Part shown: positions 1-13,800 of the stretch, piece after piece
Position numbering within the stretch: position 1 is the stretch's first letter
How the letters are laid out: each line of letters starts with the position of its first letter
From: a virus
Length of the DNA stretch: 60,695 nucleotides
Direction: 5' to 3' (one strand)
IMG/VR virus record: IMGVR_UViG_3300044957_001172
Coordinates: 1 to 60,695 of that record
Notes under the pieces: model-generated
What the model saw: the letters and a program-made list of their open reading frames with translations, nothing else
Told to the model about the DNA's origin: nothing
The model's database searches: none
Program-made: the position numbers and the translations under genes

Positions 1-2
1 TT

Positions 3-611
3 TTATACACCGCTACTTAAGCTTTGGATTCTAACGGTATAATCTACCTGAATCATTCTATTAAGTGATTTTTGAACTGGATGAAAAATCACATGCGTTA
101 TGAGAGAATTTTCGATTGGGTTATTATTATTACTGCTAGTCAAACCAAGCTCATCAAAAACATACGATCCTTCATTATCGGTTTGATTATCAAATGCGAA
201 TTGTCCTGTAGGCTCTCCAAAATCTAATAAACAACTAACTAAAATGTCGCTATAATAGGTACCTATTCTATGCCTTACTTCCATAAAATTTCTAGCAGGA
301 TCATTATTATTAATATCATTGGCATCAATTACTTTTTCATAAGTTCCATTATATAAATTTGCATTAGCACCAATAATATTAGGAGTTCTATAAGTAATGA
401 TTCCAGTTGGATCTATACGTGTTCCTCCATTTCCAAATTTCATAACAGAAATCCATCCCCTATCCTGATGAGCCATGGCTCTAGCCAATCCAATACTGAA
501 ATTTTCGTAATGAATCGCATTTCGTTTATTAACAAATACGTGACTGGTTTGAGGATCAAATATTTTTATATGACCTTCAATGTATAATGACCCATTATCT
601 TTATTAAACAT
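3..611 (-). CDS. Hypothetical virion structural protein (202 aa)
   Basis: I do not recognise a named family. The 202-aa product is soluble, with no signal peptide or membrane segment, and it is the last gene of the minus-strand baseplate/tail cluster, so a baseplate-periphery or fibre-attachment role is inferred from position only. The start is supported by an AGGA ribosome binding site about 8 bases upstream. A GATAAATA late-promoter-like box on the minus strand (630-637) overlaps the stop codon of the preceding gene, so this gene may also have its own late transcript. The sequence is complete: the stop codon lies at the very left edge of the window. Alternatives include a small fibre adaptor or a neck/whisker-type protein. 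Confidence 0.75.
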   Translation of the reverse strand: MFNKDNGSLYIEGHIKIFDPQTSHVFVNKRNAIHYENFSIGLARAMAHQDRGWISVMKFGNGGTRIDPTGIITYRTPNIIGANANLYNGTYEKVIDANDINNNDPARNFMEVRHRIGTYYSDILVSCLLDFGEPTGQFAFDNQTDNEGSYVFDELGLTSSNNNNPIENSLITHVIFHPVQKSLNRMIQVDYTVRIQSLSSGV

Positions 612-629
612 GATATATTTCCTAACTCA

Positions 630-637
630 TATTTATC
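630..637 (-). promoter_or_regulatory. Late-promoter-like box GATAAATA
   Basis: The minus strand reads GATAAATA, one mismatch from the T4 late consensus TATAAATA. With T4 geometry transcription would start near 624, leaving a leader of about 13 bases that carries AGGA before the ATG at 611. The site is inferred from the motif; A+T-rich DNA produces such 8-mers by chance. Confidence 0.4.
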
Positions 638-2293
638 TTAGGCCTCCAACCTTAACATTGTGAACCCTATGACCATGACTCTTGTTTCAATGTCTTTGTT
701 GGTAACTGATAGATAAACTGTGCCTGTGGCGATGGTATCTGAATTAAATCCTAAAATACCAGGTGTAATTAGTCTATTAGTAGCAGCGGTAGTAGTATAC
801 AATTCATAAAGCAAACCTGAAACATTTGTTGCAGAAGTATTTAATATTCTATTTGAATCATTACTTCTAGAAATAGAGTCAGAATAGACACGTAACCATA
901 CTGGATAATTACAGGTTACTCTAGATAACATATAAGATTTATAAGCTTCAAATTGCAATGTAGCAGTAGTGTTAGAAGTCAAAGATGTACTTGTTGTAAA
1001 GGTAGCTCTTCCTGCCAATAAAGGACTGTCAGGTGCACCTGCAACAAAAGATGCGCTGGTATAAAAGTTCACACTGCTTGTTGTAATAGAAAATAATAAT
1101 TTAGAGCCACCCGAAGTATAGAAAAAATGTTGATCACTGTTATAATTGTGCTTTGTATTGCTTAGGAATAATCTGTCAGTTTCTAAGTTAGTTCCACTAT
1201 TAACACTAGTTATTAAAACACTACTTCCATGAGTATTAGTTGTATAGCTTTCTAAGGCCTTATATGCAATTTGACCAGAATTAAATCCTAAACCTGTTTG
1301 GTTAGCCTCTCCCTGTGCTCTAAAATCTATTCTTCCTATGGTATCAAACCTTACAATAGCATTTCTTCTACCTTGAACGCCACTTCTTCTTCCAGCAATA
1401 AAAGTTATTCGTGAAGTATCATTCAAAGATATATTATCCATAGTAGCACCAGTTGATTCCCTTGGTACCCCAAATAGTTTTATTTGAGAATTTACAAAGT
1501 TTACATTTGTAGCCCCATGTCCTATTTGAACATTTCCAACTCCCAGTTCTAGTTGTATGTTTTGCCCTTTACTTCCATCACCTATAAAAATTTCATTTAT
1601 GGTAATATTTTCGGCACTTGTACTCCAATTCTGATGTATATGACTAAAAATTGATTTAGCTCCAACCCTTGTTCTATTAGGTAATGTATCTATACTAAAT
1701 CCTATCCCACTATTAGAGGATATAGATCCCTGCCTAACATGATCTTCTGTTGCATAAAAATTTAACTGAGCTGTAGCTGTATTAGAAAAATCTACTCCAT
1801 CGAATCCTCTTCCAAAAATAGAAATTATTCTATCGTCTCTTTTTGTAGATTTAGGAGATATATATGTTCCTCTTGCAAATTGTCCTTCTATATAAGGCTG
1901 GTGTAATTTGATTCCAGGAGAAAATGAATCTTTGTAAGCTCTTAAAATTAAGTTAACTGGCTGAGCTTCTTCTATTCTATCATTTACAACAAAAATTCTT
2001 GCGTTAAATTTAGTATCCAAATCTAAAGGCTCATCATTAAAACACAACTTTCCTTTAATATTCACGTCGTAAAATGATGAAGTGTTTAAGATACTAATAT
2101 TTTCAAAAAATACACTTGCTGATTTATCTACAGGTTGATCAAGTCCTATTGCAGATGCCATCCATTCTACTGTATTATTCCAAGTTATTCTTCCTGTATT
2201 TTGGCTTCCTTGATCTGATGATCTTTTAGTGACAATAAATTCTGTTAAGACTGTGGGTGTTCCTACAAATGGCAAATCTATAGTGCGTGGCAT
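638..2293 (-). CDS. Tail/fibre-type virion protein (551 aa)
   Basis: This 551-aa protein is rich in Ser, Thr and Asn and predicted to be mostly beta, as expected of a fibre or baseplate-attached protein. The C-terminal ~125 residues contain a pattern I associate with ends of marine T4-like tail proteins: an aromatic Y-x-L segment, then PVWLRVYSD, then SR-x-x-D-x-x-R, ending in an alternating beta pattern. No catalytic motif is visible. AGGA sits about 10 bases before the ATG. It begins 1 base after the 865-aa gene upstream of it and is followed 26 bases later by the 202-aa gene, so it is clearly part of one operon. Function beyond a virion structural role is inference; it could be a receptor-binding or adaptor protein. 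Confidence 0.75.
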   Translation of the reverse strand: MPRTIDLPFVGTPTVLTEFIVTKRSSDQGSQNTGRITWNNTVEWMASAIGLDQPVDKSASVFFENISILNTSSFYDVNIKGKLCFNDEPLDLDTKFNARIFVVNDRIEEAQPVNLILRAYKDSFSPGIKLHQPYIEGQFARGTYISPKSTKRDDRIISIFGRGFDGVDFSNTATAQLNFYATEDHVRQGSISSNSGIGFSIDTLPNRTRVGAKSIFSHIHQNWSTSAENITINEIFIGDGSKGQNIQLELGVGNVQIGHGATNVNFVNSQIKLFGVPRESTGATMDNISLNDTSRITFIAGRRSGVQGRRNAIVRFDTIGRIDFRAQGEANQTGLGFNSGQIAYKALESYTTNTHGSSVLITSVNSGTNLETDRLFLSNTKHNYNSDQHFFYTSGGSKLLFSITTSSVNFYTSASFVAGAPDSPLLAGRATFTTSTSLTSNTTATLQFEAYKSYMLSRVTCNYPVWLRVYSDSISRSNDSNRILNTSATNVSGLLYELYTTTAATNRLITPGILGFNSDTIATGTVYLSVTNKDIETRVMVIGFTMLRLEA

Positions 2294-2294
2294 T

Positions 2295-4892
2295 TTATTC
2301 TGTCCTTAATATCTTATCATATTCGGTTGTAATAGGTTCAAAATTATAATCTAACAATCTAGGATCTCCACTGTAAAAAAATGTATCAGGTAAATCTGCT
2401 TCTTTTCCTCTTATAAATCTTGCCTGTTGTACTCTACTTGTTATTAGAGATTCCGTACCTGTCCAGATTTTACCCTTTCTATGTATTACATCTAATCTAA
2501 CCCCAGATTGAAGCCTATCCCCAATATTTAACACAATTATCTGTGTAGATAGTGAAGAAGTTGACACATAAAAATCAGGACCTATATTGATTAATTCAGA
2601 ACTTGTAGAATCAATGTAAACCTGTCTTATGGCTTTATGAAGAGGCGTCCCTCCATACAATACTGATATTTGATCTGCTAAATTAACATTAGCATCTAAA
2701 GTAATTCCATAAGAGCCAGTGTTTGTAAAAGTGAATAATGGTATTATATATGTTGAAGTATTTGTTGTTACAGTAGTGTAGGTATATATTCTATCACCTG
2801 CTTTTGGAATAGTTTGTTGTATACCTTGATCAACTACTCTTGTGCCAGGATCACTGGTATAAGGAACTCCTGTCCCTAACGTTCCTCGTCTTAAGTCAGA
2901 CAATTGCCCTCCGCCCCTTGCAAAAAATTCTATTCTTTCTCTATCAATTAGTGCCACAGATGGAATATTCTTACTTGCGTTGGCAGGTGATAACCTATAA
3001 TCTTCAAAAACTTCAATTTTATCATCTTCTTGATTTAAAAAATTGGTCAAAAATGTAGTATGATCTCTAGATAACCTTTTGTATGAACTTCTATTGTAAA
3101 AATCATTAAAAATTCTAAAACCATATACATGATTTACTGCATCTGGTTTTTTAAAACTTGTAACTAATAATTCGGTAATATTTTCAAAGGTAAAACGTTC
3201 GGCAAGTTCAATTGTTCTAAAATCATCTAATATGATAAAATCATATCGATGAACAAGTGGAATTCCATTTGCATATACCCAAACATAACTATCATCTAAA
3301 ATAGGTCTAATAAATTTGAATCTTCTAGACGCATTCCATACAAATCTTTCTGTTTCCATAAAAAACTTTTCATGTGCGGTAAACGATAATACACGAACAG
3401 ATGATGCTGCTTGAATATTCCTAAATTTTAAGATATTGTTACTAATAATGTAATCCCAATCATTATAATTTGCATCATATTTTGTTGAAGTGATTGAAAT
3501 GTAAGTGCCATTAGGAAAAAATTTAAAAGGTGTAATTACTTTGTTAGAAGTAAGATCCAAGGTATAATCAAACCCACTTCTTAATAATTGCCCGTTTGCA
3601 TAGACAAATATATCACTTGCGCTAAAAAATCCTGAAGGGAAATCAGTAGGAATATCAAACAAATCAAAGAAATTTTTATTGTTTTCTATTATATAATTAC
3701 TGACATGCGGCGGTCTCAATCTCTTTCTAGTAGTTGATTGTAATCCTAGTCCAATTTCTACTATAGCCTTATCGCTAAATGGTTGCCATGTGTTTGGAGT
3801 TCTAATTAGAGTTATTGTATCTGTATTATCAATAGTATAAAAATTTTCAAATATTCTATTGAATTTCACATCTAAAGTATCAAAAAACCATGCTTCTAAT
3901 TGATGATTGCCTACAGGTAGATTAAAAAAATGAACAGCAGCTCTATAATTTTGACTTATAGTATCTGTTGAACTTGTTTTATCCCAATCTCTTTCTATCA
4001 TATAACCACTTTCAGAACTAGTTGTAATTTGATTAATTTCTTTTCCATTATCTAAGACATATACATATTGTAGATCGTCTAAAGACATTAGACTGGTTAA
4101 TATAGTAAAATTATTTGTAGCAGTAATAAAAACATGTACAGAATTTGAATATACTAATCCAGTTCCGCCTGCCTTTACCATGTTATAGTCTGCATATCCA
4201 CTAGTCAGTTGAGGCGGTAAAATTAAATTTTTTCCTCTGATAAAAAATTGAGTCGAACTTGTAAAATCTGTAGATGTATGCCTTGTAAAAATTTTATTAG
4301 CATAAGTTACTAAAAATCCTGCAGCTACTTCTTGAGAAATGGAGATTTGATAATTTGTAATAGTGTTAGCAACAATAGGAATAGCTCCTGAAACAATAGT
4401 AGCAAATGTTTCGCCTTGTTTTGTATAAACTTCTATACCTACACTATCAGTAGTATGTCCAGGAACGAATTCTTCTGGTGCAAAATCATAATAAGGCGAC
4501 ATAAATCTGTCACCATCTATTACTATGTCTGTTGGAGCAGTGGCTCTTGCATTATTGATTTCGCCATCTTCCCAATTACCACCAGATATAGACTTATCTA
4601 AGACAGAAGCTTCAAAATCTGGTTTCCAAAATTCAATTGTAGGATCAGTAAATATTGTGCCTGTAATATTATAACATATACCAGTATTTAAATTATTAAT
4701 TTTTATAATAGCTCTTCCAGGTATATATGTGTCAGCTAAAAACTGATACCAATTTGTTATTGTATTATTAGGATTAGTATCGCTTATTAATATATTATCT
4801 ACATAGATGCTATACTTGCTTATCTCTGCCTGAGGACTGTCTGTAAATATTAATACTGATCTACTGGAACTTATCCAATCAATATACTTCAT
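2295..4892 (-). CDS. Large baseplate/tail structural protein (865 aa)
   Basis: The 865-aa product has no recognised enzymatic motif. Around residues 655-700 it contains a segment with RERIEFF followed by DLRRGTLGT and a G-T-x-V-x-D pattern, a motif seen in large baseplate-associated proteins of T4-like aquatic phages, where it recurs as an I-x-G-E ... L-x-R-G-x-x-G-T block. Two similar stretches (around 425-450 and 535-560) contain VYANGQLL and VYANGIPL, suggesting an internally duplicated beta domain. The ATG overlaps the stop of the giant gene upstream by 4 bases, which suggests translational coupling. Its position downstream of gp6 and the 4283-aa protein suggests the outer wedge, a place occupied in T4 by gp8-gp11, but I see no convincing match to those. 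Confidence 0.75.
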   Translation of the reverse strand: MKYIDWISSSRSVLIFTDSPQAEISKYSIYVDNILISDTNPNNTITNWYQFLADTYIPGRAIIKINNLNTGICYNITGTIFTDPTIEFWKPDFEASVLDKSISGGNWEDGEINNARATAPTDIVIDGDRFMSPYYDFAPEEFVPGHTTDSVGIEVYTKQGETFATIVSGAIPIVANTITNYQISISQEVAAGFLVTYANKIFTRHTSTDFTSSTQFFIRGKNLILPPQLTSGYADYNMVKAGGTGLVYSNSVHVFITATNNFTILTSLMSLDDLQYVYVLDNGKEINQITTSSESGYMIERDWDKTSSTDTISQNYRAAVHFFNLPVGNHQLEAWFFDTLDVKFNRIFENFYTIDNTDTITLIRTPNTWQPFSDKAIVEIGLGLQSTTRKRLRPPHVSNYIIENNKNFFDLFDIPTDFPSGFFSASDIFVYANGQLLRSGFDYTLDLTSNKVITPFKFFPNGTYISITSTKYDANYNDWDYIISNNILKFRNIQAASSVRVLSFTAHEKFFMETERFVWNASRRFKFIRPILDDSYVWVYANGIPLVHRYDFIILDDFRTIELAERFTFENITELLVTSFKKPDAVNHVYGFRIFNDFYNRSSYKRLSRDHTTFLTNFLNQEDDKIEVFEDYRLSPANASKNIPSVALIDRERIEFFARGGGQLSDLRRGTLGTGVPYTSDPGTRVVDQGIQQTIPKAGDRIYTYTTVTTNTSTYIIPLFTFTNTGSYGITLDANVNLADQISVLYGGTPLHKAIRQVYIDSTSSELINIGPDFYVSTSSLSTQIIVLNIGDRLQSGVRLDVIHRKGKIWTGTESLITSRVQQARFIRGKEADLPDTFFYSGDPRLLDYNFEPITTEYDKILRTE

Positions 4893-7800
4893 ATAATTGT
4901 TCCTATTGAGCTTACTCTACATCTATATAAACCGCTCACTACGATTGGGCCTTCTGAACTTGTTGAAATATCAATAATTAAATTGAATCCCCCTATAGCA
5001 ACTGAATTTGTATCTGTATTAAAAGATCCTTCAGCATACCAGCCAGCTTCGCCGTTGACATTTACATAAGATGCTGCGGTTAAAATAGTGACCCAACTTC
5101 CTTTAATAGGATTAAATCCATTTGTTAATACATCAGTTGCAGTAATTGCAGTGGCTATTCCAGGCCCAGTAATTTTTATATTACCTTGCCACAGCGAATC
5201 AGTTGGTTCAATAGTTGCTCTGACAAATAAATTTCCTAATCCAACTGGATTTAATGAGTATATTTCTGCTGCTGATACAGGTTTAACACTAGGTGTACTA
5301 CCAAAAGGACTAATATCAAATTCAAAGTTTCCTGTAGTGGTAATTTTCACTCGTGTAAATGCTTTATTCGCAGCATAGGCATACGACCATAAATTTTTAT
5401 TTCCATAATTTGCTACAATAGAATCACGAACATTTATATCTATATAATAAGGAAGATTTATAAGACTCAATCTCCATGTTTCGAATGATTCGTATCCTTC
5501 ACTACTTACATCTACTAAAGCTCCTAATTTTACATATCCTATTTGATAACCAATATAATCAGGCGCACCATCTACAAGTGTAAATGTTCCAGTAAGTGAT
5601 AGTGTAGGTGCATCATTTATTAAAATATCATTATAATTCAATGAACCAACAACACTTGTTAAGGTCCAAGGTATTTGAGTTCCTACAGGCAAATTAATTG
5701 TTTTAAGAAAAATTGTTGTGGTTGTGCCTTCATAAATTGTAGTGGCCGTAGAAAATAATTGATAAGTAAATTCTCCTGTTATACTTGTATCTAAAATGTA
5801 AATAGATTTTGTGGCAACATAAGATGCAAATGAATTTTCTGTATAGAGTAAAAATGTTCCTAAATTTAAAAATAGCTCTTCTAAACCTTCAGTGGTATAA
5901 TCTTCAAACATTTGAACACGAAAGGTAATTGGAAAATCATCTGGTTTTTCAACAATTATGTCAGGCGAAATCTGACTGTAAATTATATCGTTTTGTGTTA
6001 TATTAGTACCTGTAACCGCTAACCTAAAAACTCTACCATATGCCCCAAATACAACATTACTTGCTGTAGTAGCAGTTACTACAGCATAAACTATGTCTCC
6101 TTCTGATACTTGAGTCATCTTGTTGCCTAGATAATCTTTAAGATCCATTTTATATGTAGCAGCTTGATATCCTGGATTAGTAATAGGTAAACTGGTTAAA
6201 TATAAATCAACACTGGCTACAGGATTAATATTTACAGTAGCACTGGTTATATAGGAGTAAAGATTTACTCTAAATGGTTTATACGTACCCACGCTAAGAT
6301 TAACATTATCAAGTGTAGTTATGTTAAAGCTTAGAGGCAAGCTTGTCACCGAATTAGATATTTGAATATTTAACCCAGATTCAAATTCTTGAGGAATAAC
6401 TGCGTTAACTGGATCTAAGGGAATTATCGCATAACCAAATGTTCTTCCCAATCCAAAATTAACATTATCACCAGTTACTATAAAAGTGGCAGTATAACTT
6501 TCAGTTATTATTGTTGCTGAAGTGTATATTTTTAAATCTGGGATAATGCATTCTCCAACATTAAAATCAAAACTATCCAGGACATTGTTATTAACACTAA
6601 TAGGTTGTAATATACTATATACTCTAAAAGAGCTAGTGTTGGTACATGTTGATATTGTAAACGGTAATATTTGATTTGATAAAATAAAAAATGAGCTATT
6701 AGATTCAATATTAGTAATTGTATTAATTTGATTAAATTGTGATGTTTCAATACCTGAAATTTCTAATACATCTCCAATTCTTAAAGTTCCAAAAAAAGGA
6801 GATTTTGTTTCTATTCTTATTTGCGACCCAACAGCAGTACTGGTGCTAACAGCAGATCTAATAGTATAATTAGGAGAACTTAATATAACTCTGTTTTGTG
6901 CTGTAATCACAGACTGAACTATTGTATCTGTTCGAAATACAGGACCAGATGTTAAATTGCTTACATGCAAATAATTTAACGTTTGTCCTGGAACTATTCC
7001 TAAGACACTGGACATGACTAAAGATGTACTATTTCTATCTATACCATGAATAAGCTTATTTTTAGAATAATAATCAACAAAATTATTAAATCCTTCACCA
7101 TTATCGAATATGTTTAAGTTCGTAGCAGTTGAATCTAGTAAAGGGGTAGAATAAGCAAATCCCAGTGTTTGAATTAAGTTTCCAGGATATTCCATGCCGT
7201 ACATAAGAAGTTTTAAATTTTTACCAGGCATATTTCCATTAGGCACATAATAATTTTCTATTCTATCAATGGCATTGAACAAATTTATATTTTTTTCAAA
7301 TATTATTTTCAATTCACTATTTTTTTGAGGAATTATATTTTTAAATACAAAACTACTTTTGTTTTTATTAATTTTAGTATTATCTGCAAAATTTAATATA
7401 TCATAAGAAGTTTGATATATCAATTTTTTATTAAGGGTTGGAATTATGGTAGTTTTATCATTATTTGCTAAAAATGGAAGCTCGAAGGATGTAGAATAAC
7501 CGTCAGTAATGGTAGTATAAGTTACAATTTTATTACCTAATTCACTATTTTTACTATACCTGTCAAATTTTATTGCAATTACATTTTTTCTAGTTGTATC
7601 ATTTGCTAGAATAACAGATGCTTTTGCAAGTTTACTTACACTACCACCACCTACTAAATCTACATGAATCGACTCATTATTCCCAAAATTTCCAATTATA
7701 TTCGCACCAGGGTCGGTAACTACAATTTTGAAAACTTGTCCATTTCTTATGTAGGCCTGAGCAGCAGGACTACGTGTTTCAGCAGAATTTTCATAGCTGA

Positions 7801-10800
7801 AGACTACATTTGGCCTTTGATTATAACCTGCGCCACCATCACTAATTACAACTTCCTTGACATAATATCTATAATTAGAAAACCAATAGGTATATGGAAA
7901 TTTATTCAGTAAAATGCTTGTTTCTGTAGTTAAATTAAGCCCATTGATAGCAGTAGGAATTTCTACAGATTCAAATCTTTGATTGTTATAATTATAATAT
8001 GCAGGTAAATCAAAATCTGTCACATTTAATTCTGCTAGATCTAATTTTTCATAACCGCTTAGAAAATTACGTATCTTTGTGTGATAGGGTTTTATTTCTT
8101 TTATATATTCTTCTATATACTGACTACTATCAACTCTAAAAGCAGAATATTGATCTAATTCTGCAATACTTGCCTTAACATTTACAAAACTAGTTTTGAA
8201 TGCCCAATCAATGTGTTTTTGCTCCGTAAAGGCATATTTAACTGCTTGGAAGAAAAATTTATTCCAATAAATTTTTAATTCATCGGTAAAAATATCATTC
8301 TTTAAAGCATTTAAAATATTTTTAAGTTCAAAATCAGGCAATTGATCAAATAAAGTTTCATCTAATGTTAAAGAATCATAAGCATACCTTCCCTGATTAA
8401 TATCATATAATGCAGATTTGAATTGTAAAGTTCCACGTTCTGCGAAAACTAGGTTATAATTTAAATCAAAATTCCCGCCTACTGGTCCTATATATTCTAA
8501 AATAACTAATCTACCATCACCTACATTTGTAACTTTTATATAATCCCCAACTAACAAATTAGATAACGAATTCAATTCAAACACGTTGTTAACAATATAA
8601 TTTACAGATTTTAATTCTTGAAATAAAGAAGATTTATAATCTTTATAATCCCAATACATAGGCGTATTATATAATTGCGTTTTTTGCTTATTCCAAATAT
8701 TAAAATTATAATTAAAATAGTATAGAGCCCATCTTTGATTTGAATTAATATCACTGGTAACAATTGCAGCATGAGGTCTAATAAAAATTTTAGGATTTGA
8801 TTCAAAATTATTTCCTGAATTTTCAATAATGGTGCCTATAATTTGACCTTTATCATTTATCACGCTTTTTATTATTGCAGTATGCTCTTTGTTAGCAATT
8901 ATCTCTATTTTGGGAGGAAATTTATATCCTTTTCCTCTATTGGTGACGGCCACAGATACAATTTTACCATTATTAATCACACAGGTTGCAGTAGCTGCAA
9001 TAAATTCAGTAAATTCAACTTCTTGCAATTGATCAAGGTCGTCTACAATGAAATCATATTCTCCAGATGATTCCACAGGTATAGGATCTAATTTTATAAG
9101 ATTTTCAAAATTATAATTACCTGTTATAGGAATACCTGCCAAAAGATTATTAACATAATCAAATAAATTCCTAAGCGCTTCAAATCTATTTCTAAATATA
9201 GTTTGTCTGGGTCTAATAGATAATCCATATCTATTTCTTGCATTTAACGTCCTATCAGGAACTTTATTTCCTATTTCATCTCTACCTAATAAACTATCAA
9301 TTAACTTTTTATTCAAAAGTTCTGTAGGCATAGATGTAGAATCATTTTCGGATAATAATATCCATTCTGTATGATTAAGATCATTAGGGTTAGAATCAAA
9401 CTGAACATTTAATCCTATATCTGAACCAGATAATAACCCTTGAATATTCGCCAAAGCTATAGAATTTTTTGATAAAATTTGCGCAAATTTTGTGTCATTT
9501 CCAATAGGATCAGAAATTAATTGAGCGACCTGAGCAGCTGAAATTTTCCTAGTACGAATATTAGGTAGTACGGATTTATTTTTTACCCAATAATAATAAA
9601 CATTTTCAAATACTCCTGTAACTGAATTAAAGACCTGTTTGACACTTATAACACTATTATCAGGAAATTTAGGTTGACCGCTGATTCCCCTTGTTAAACC
9701 TTGATTTGTATCTGCAAGGCTTGCCCATTCGTTTGGCAAATAAGAACTCTTTACCCATTCATATACATCTATACTAGCGCCTGGAAATAATTTACCCCAA
9801 TTGTTTTTTCTAAAAATTTCATCCCCTTGTTCATACCAAACAAATTTTGTTGTGCTTAGATCCCACCATAAAAATCCAACCTGATCATCTAACCAATTTT
9901 TGTTTGTATCAACTGATAATCCGTCAATACCTATGCTGTAAATTGCAGGATCTACAATAGCTTTATATCTTAATTCTTGTTCTGCTAAACCTATAATTTT
10001 TCCCTTCAACGGATCAACTATATCTAGGTATTCAACCACTTCTAAATTTTCTTTGTTTATTAAAGACAACTTTTGAAAATTATCAGTATCAACTAAATTA
10101 TCTTGATACCTAAACTTTTTCCAAGATAAAGACTTATTATCTATTCTTTTGAATTGAAAAAATCTAGACTTATCTATAGAAGTAAAAATTGAATTATTAA
10201 ATGGAGCACCCACTAAAATATTTTTATCAGAAACCGCAATGGCTTTCCCGTATTGACTTCCTATCACCATACTCTTAGCTAATAATTCTTGTGCTTGAAT
10301 AAATTTATCACCAAATCTGTTAAATGTGTATACTGCTCCTGCATCTTCAACTTTGGTAATAAAAGTAGTTTCATTATTATCAAATATAGTTTCTCCTCTA
10401 AATTGCTTGATATTTTGAAAAAACCTAACAGATAACGACCTATTTGTTCCTAAAGAACTAACTGCTAATATATCTTCTGACTCGTTAATAGAAATATCTT
10501 GCCCGAAAATTAAATCAGTGTTCTCTAAAGGATTATCTATAAATTGACTCAATTCATAAGCATCTGATTCATTCTTTTTGTATACAGCTATTCTTCCATA
10601 TGTATTATAATCAGTAGAAGCATTTATAGAACTAGCAATTAAAAATTTTCCAGAAGATGATACTTCTATATCATGTCCAAAATTTTCATTCTTTTTAAAT
10701 GGTGAATATAATGTCTGTTTCCAATAAAGATTTTGATCAAATATTTGTATTACCCCTAGATAACCATTATCAAAGTTTTGTTTTTTTGCCCCTACAGCCA

Positions 10801-13800
10801 AATTTAATCCTGCAAAATCTCCTGCAATTTTTGCGCCAAATTCTGCCTGCTGATTCAACGTGATTGACGAAGTGCCTACTAACTTTACAAATCCTATAGT
10901 TGCCGTAGCTACTCCTATTGTAACAAAACTTGTAGCAGTAAAAGAAATTATAGGAGGATAAGAATATCCAGATCCTCTATTGGTAACAATAATATTAGTA
11001 ACTGTTAAACCAACTTTGACAGCTACAGCAGTAGCACTAGACCCCCCAACCTGATTAGGACCGGCTATCCTAACATATACGATACTAGAACTACTTACTG
11101 GTTGAGTTATTAAATTTATTGACTGAATAGCACTTGTATTAAATGCAGTAATAGACAAATCTGGATTTATTTTATAGGCAAAAACGGTTCCAGATCCTAT
11201 TCCAGTAGGAGCACCTACAAGTAGAGTAGTGGCAGTTGTCTTTGCGACTTGATTAACATATACACTTTGTCCAAATCTAGTATTATCTAGGTTAGGGCCA
11301 AATACCTGTGCAAGAACAAATTTAGTATTTTCTTTTGTATTACTAACATTTCTAGTACTTACCTTTACTAATCCTTCATTAATATAAGTTCTAGCTGTAA
11401 AAGTATTATTTGCAAGCGGAGCTAAAACTGTTGCAGTATTAGATGCTCGTACCTTAGTTGCTCTAGGTGCTCCTGCAATAAAAAGATCCTTACCTATATC
11501 ATAGGCCAGTGAATGCCCAAATTCTGTTGGAACATTAGGCTGACAATAAACGTAATCTAATCCGCTATTTAAATTTAAACTATAATCAAAATAGAATTTT
11601 AAATCTTCATTTACATCTATTGTTCCGACCTTGACATTACCGTATTGAACATTAAAAAACCTCTGAGGGAAATAATTTGGACTTGAAATTAGTACAGTTT
11701 TTGTGTGTTTACTAATATACATAGCAGAACCTAAACTTTGATATACTGGTATATTGCCAAAGGTATATTCTTTAGGAGAATAATAATTATTCGTTTTATT
11801 AAGAACCATCCATTTTTTATCAATATCGTTATCTATCCAAATCTTGGTTCCTTCATCATAAAAAATTAATTCTCTATTTTCTGCTAGTGCATCTGCATTG
11901 GTAAATCTTACTGACTGAAAAACAAATATACTTCCATAATATTGTAAAACTTCGTTTACTATACCAACTAGTGTAGAGCTAACAATAAAATGAGTATTCT
12001 TAGGTATAGATTTTACAATATAAACTCCATCAACTTGAGTGCTAAACCTTGTTACAGATATTATATCACCAATTTGTAAATTATGACTTATATCTGTTAC
12101 AAAAGTTATTTCCTGTCCCGGACCGCTGACAAATACACCTTTAATTTTACATATTTTTTTAGAATATCTATAGACATCCCAATCTCCATTTTCTTTAAAC
12201 CCAAGCCAAACTGTATTTCCTTCCTGTATTAGTGAATTATTGGCTATGTCTAATAAACTATTTTTATTATAGGCTGTTGCAGTTACATCATCTATACGAA
12301 CATATCCTGCATGCAATAATTTTAAATTATTTGTATCATAAGTTCCATCTATTGTTGTAAATGCTTTATCAATAACAAATTCTTCTGGTTCTATAAGAAT
12401 TTCATTTTTTGTAATGTAATGAATAACACTGCTTGTTGTATTGGTACTTGACAACGTTACAATAAATGGATTTTCTATTTCAATAGCTTCTTCCAATACA
12501 AATTCTAATTCTTTAAATGTTTTGCCTATACCAAATGTTCCTATTCTAAACGCCCATTCTTCCTTTAATTCAATACCTGTTAATATACTTTTGTTGTATT
12601 TTACTATTTTGTCTATAGATTTTTTAATTCCTTTCTCTTTTATAAATCCTTGAAAGAATTTATATTGAGCTGTTTCATCAGGTATTAATTTATCTAAATA
12701 ATTTCTAGAACTAAATCCAACAAGATGCTTAGCTAATTGTTGCTGTTCTATATCAAAATTATCAATATCTAAACTATAAAAATCATCAAATTGATTAATT
12801 CTATATTCAAAATTAGTAATTAATTTTTTTTGAGGCTTATTATCTAGTTGTGTATATTTTGCAAAATCAAAATTTTTTTCGTTTACAATCAATAAGTTTG
12901 CAGAATAATACTTTCCCCTAAATTGAACAACCTGACTTGGATAATATCGTCTAAAAGGTTCCCAATCAACTACTTTAACATTATCAAAAACAAATCCAGG
13001 ACTAACAATGTCTCCATTCCAGAATTTCGTTCTGAAACCAATTAATTTAATTCTTTCCTGTTTATATCCTGAAGCAGGTTCAAAGATTGTATCATTAAAT
13101 ATTGTTGTGTTGTTTAAAACTATACCATGCTCTTTTTGAATAATTTCTAAGACAGCAAAAAACAATCCATCTTCAGTGTTTTTTGTTGAAAGAATAGTAA
13201 CCTCTTTTGTTCTTATAATATCAATATTTTCAATTGGTAAATTTTGTCCATCTGCTTTTAGTAAAAAGTATTTGTCATAAACGTTTATTTCTTTAACTAT
13301 ACCATAAGGATAAGAAAATTTCAATTTGTCAGCAAATGGAGAAATAGTAATGACATTTCCTTCTGCCCATTTGTGTGTGGTCCAAAATAGGAATTCTTTA
13401 CCAGAATATAACCAATCTAAAGTTTCATTTAATTCTTGATTATATTCGTCAAAAACAAAACCTTGTTCTTCTAACCAATTCCCATATCCTAGAATTATAT
13501 TAAAGACTTCTTGAATATCCGAATACTCATTGCCATAATTTATCCGTGTAACTTGTCTTTCATATGAAGTAGGAATTAAAACTTTAACTCCACCAAAAGT
13601 AGGCAAAGATGGTAAACGAATAAAGTAACTATCATCAAATGTCCTTGTTGCAGAATGACTTATTGAAACTCTGTAATAAAATTGATTATGATAAACAATC
13701 TGTCCTTGCCTATAGAATTTTGCACTAGTATTTGTAATATCTATAGAATTTAACCCGTTGTTAGCATCACCATAGTAGGGTTGCCAAGTAACATAAGTTT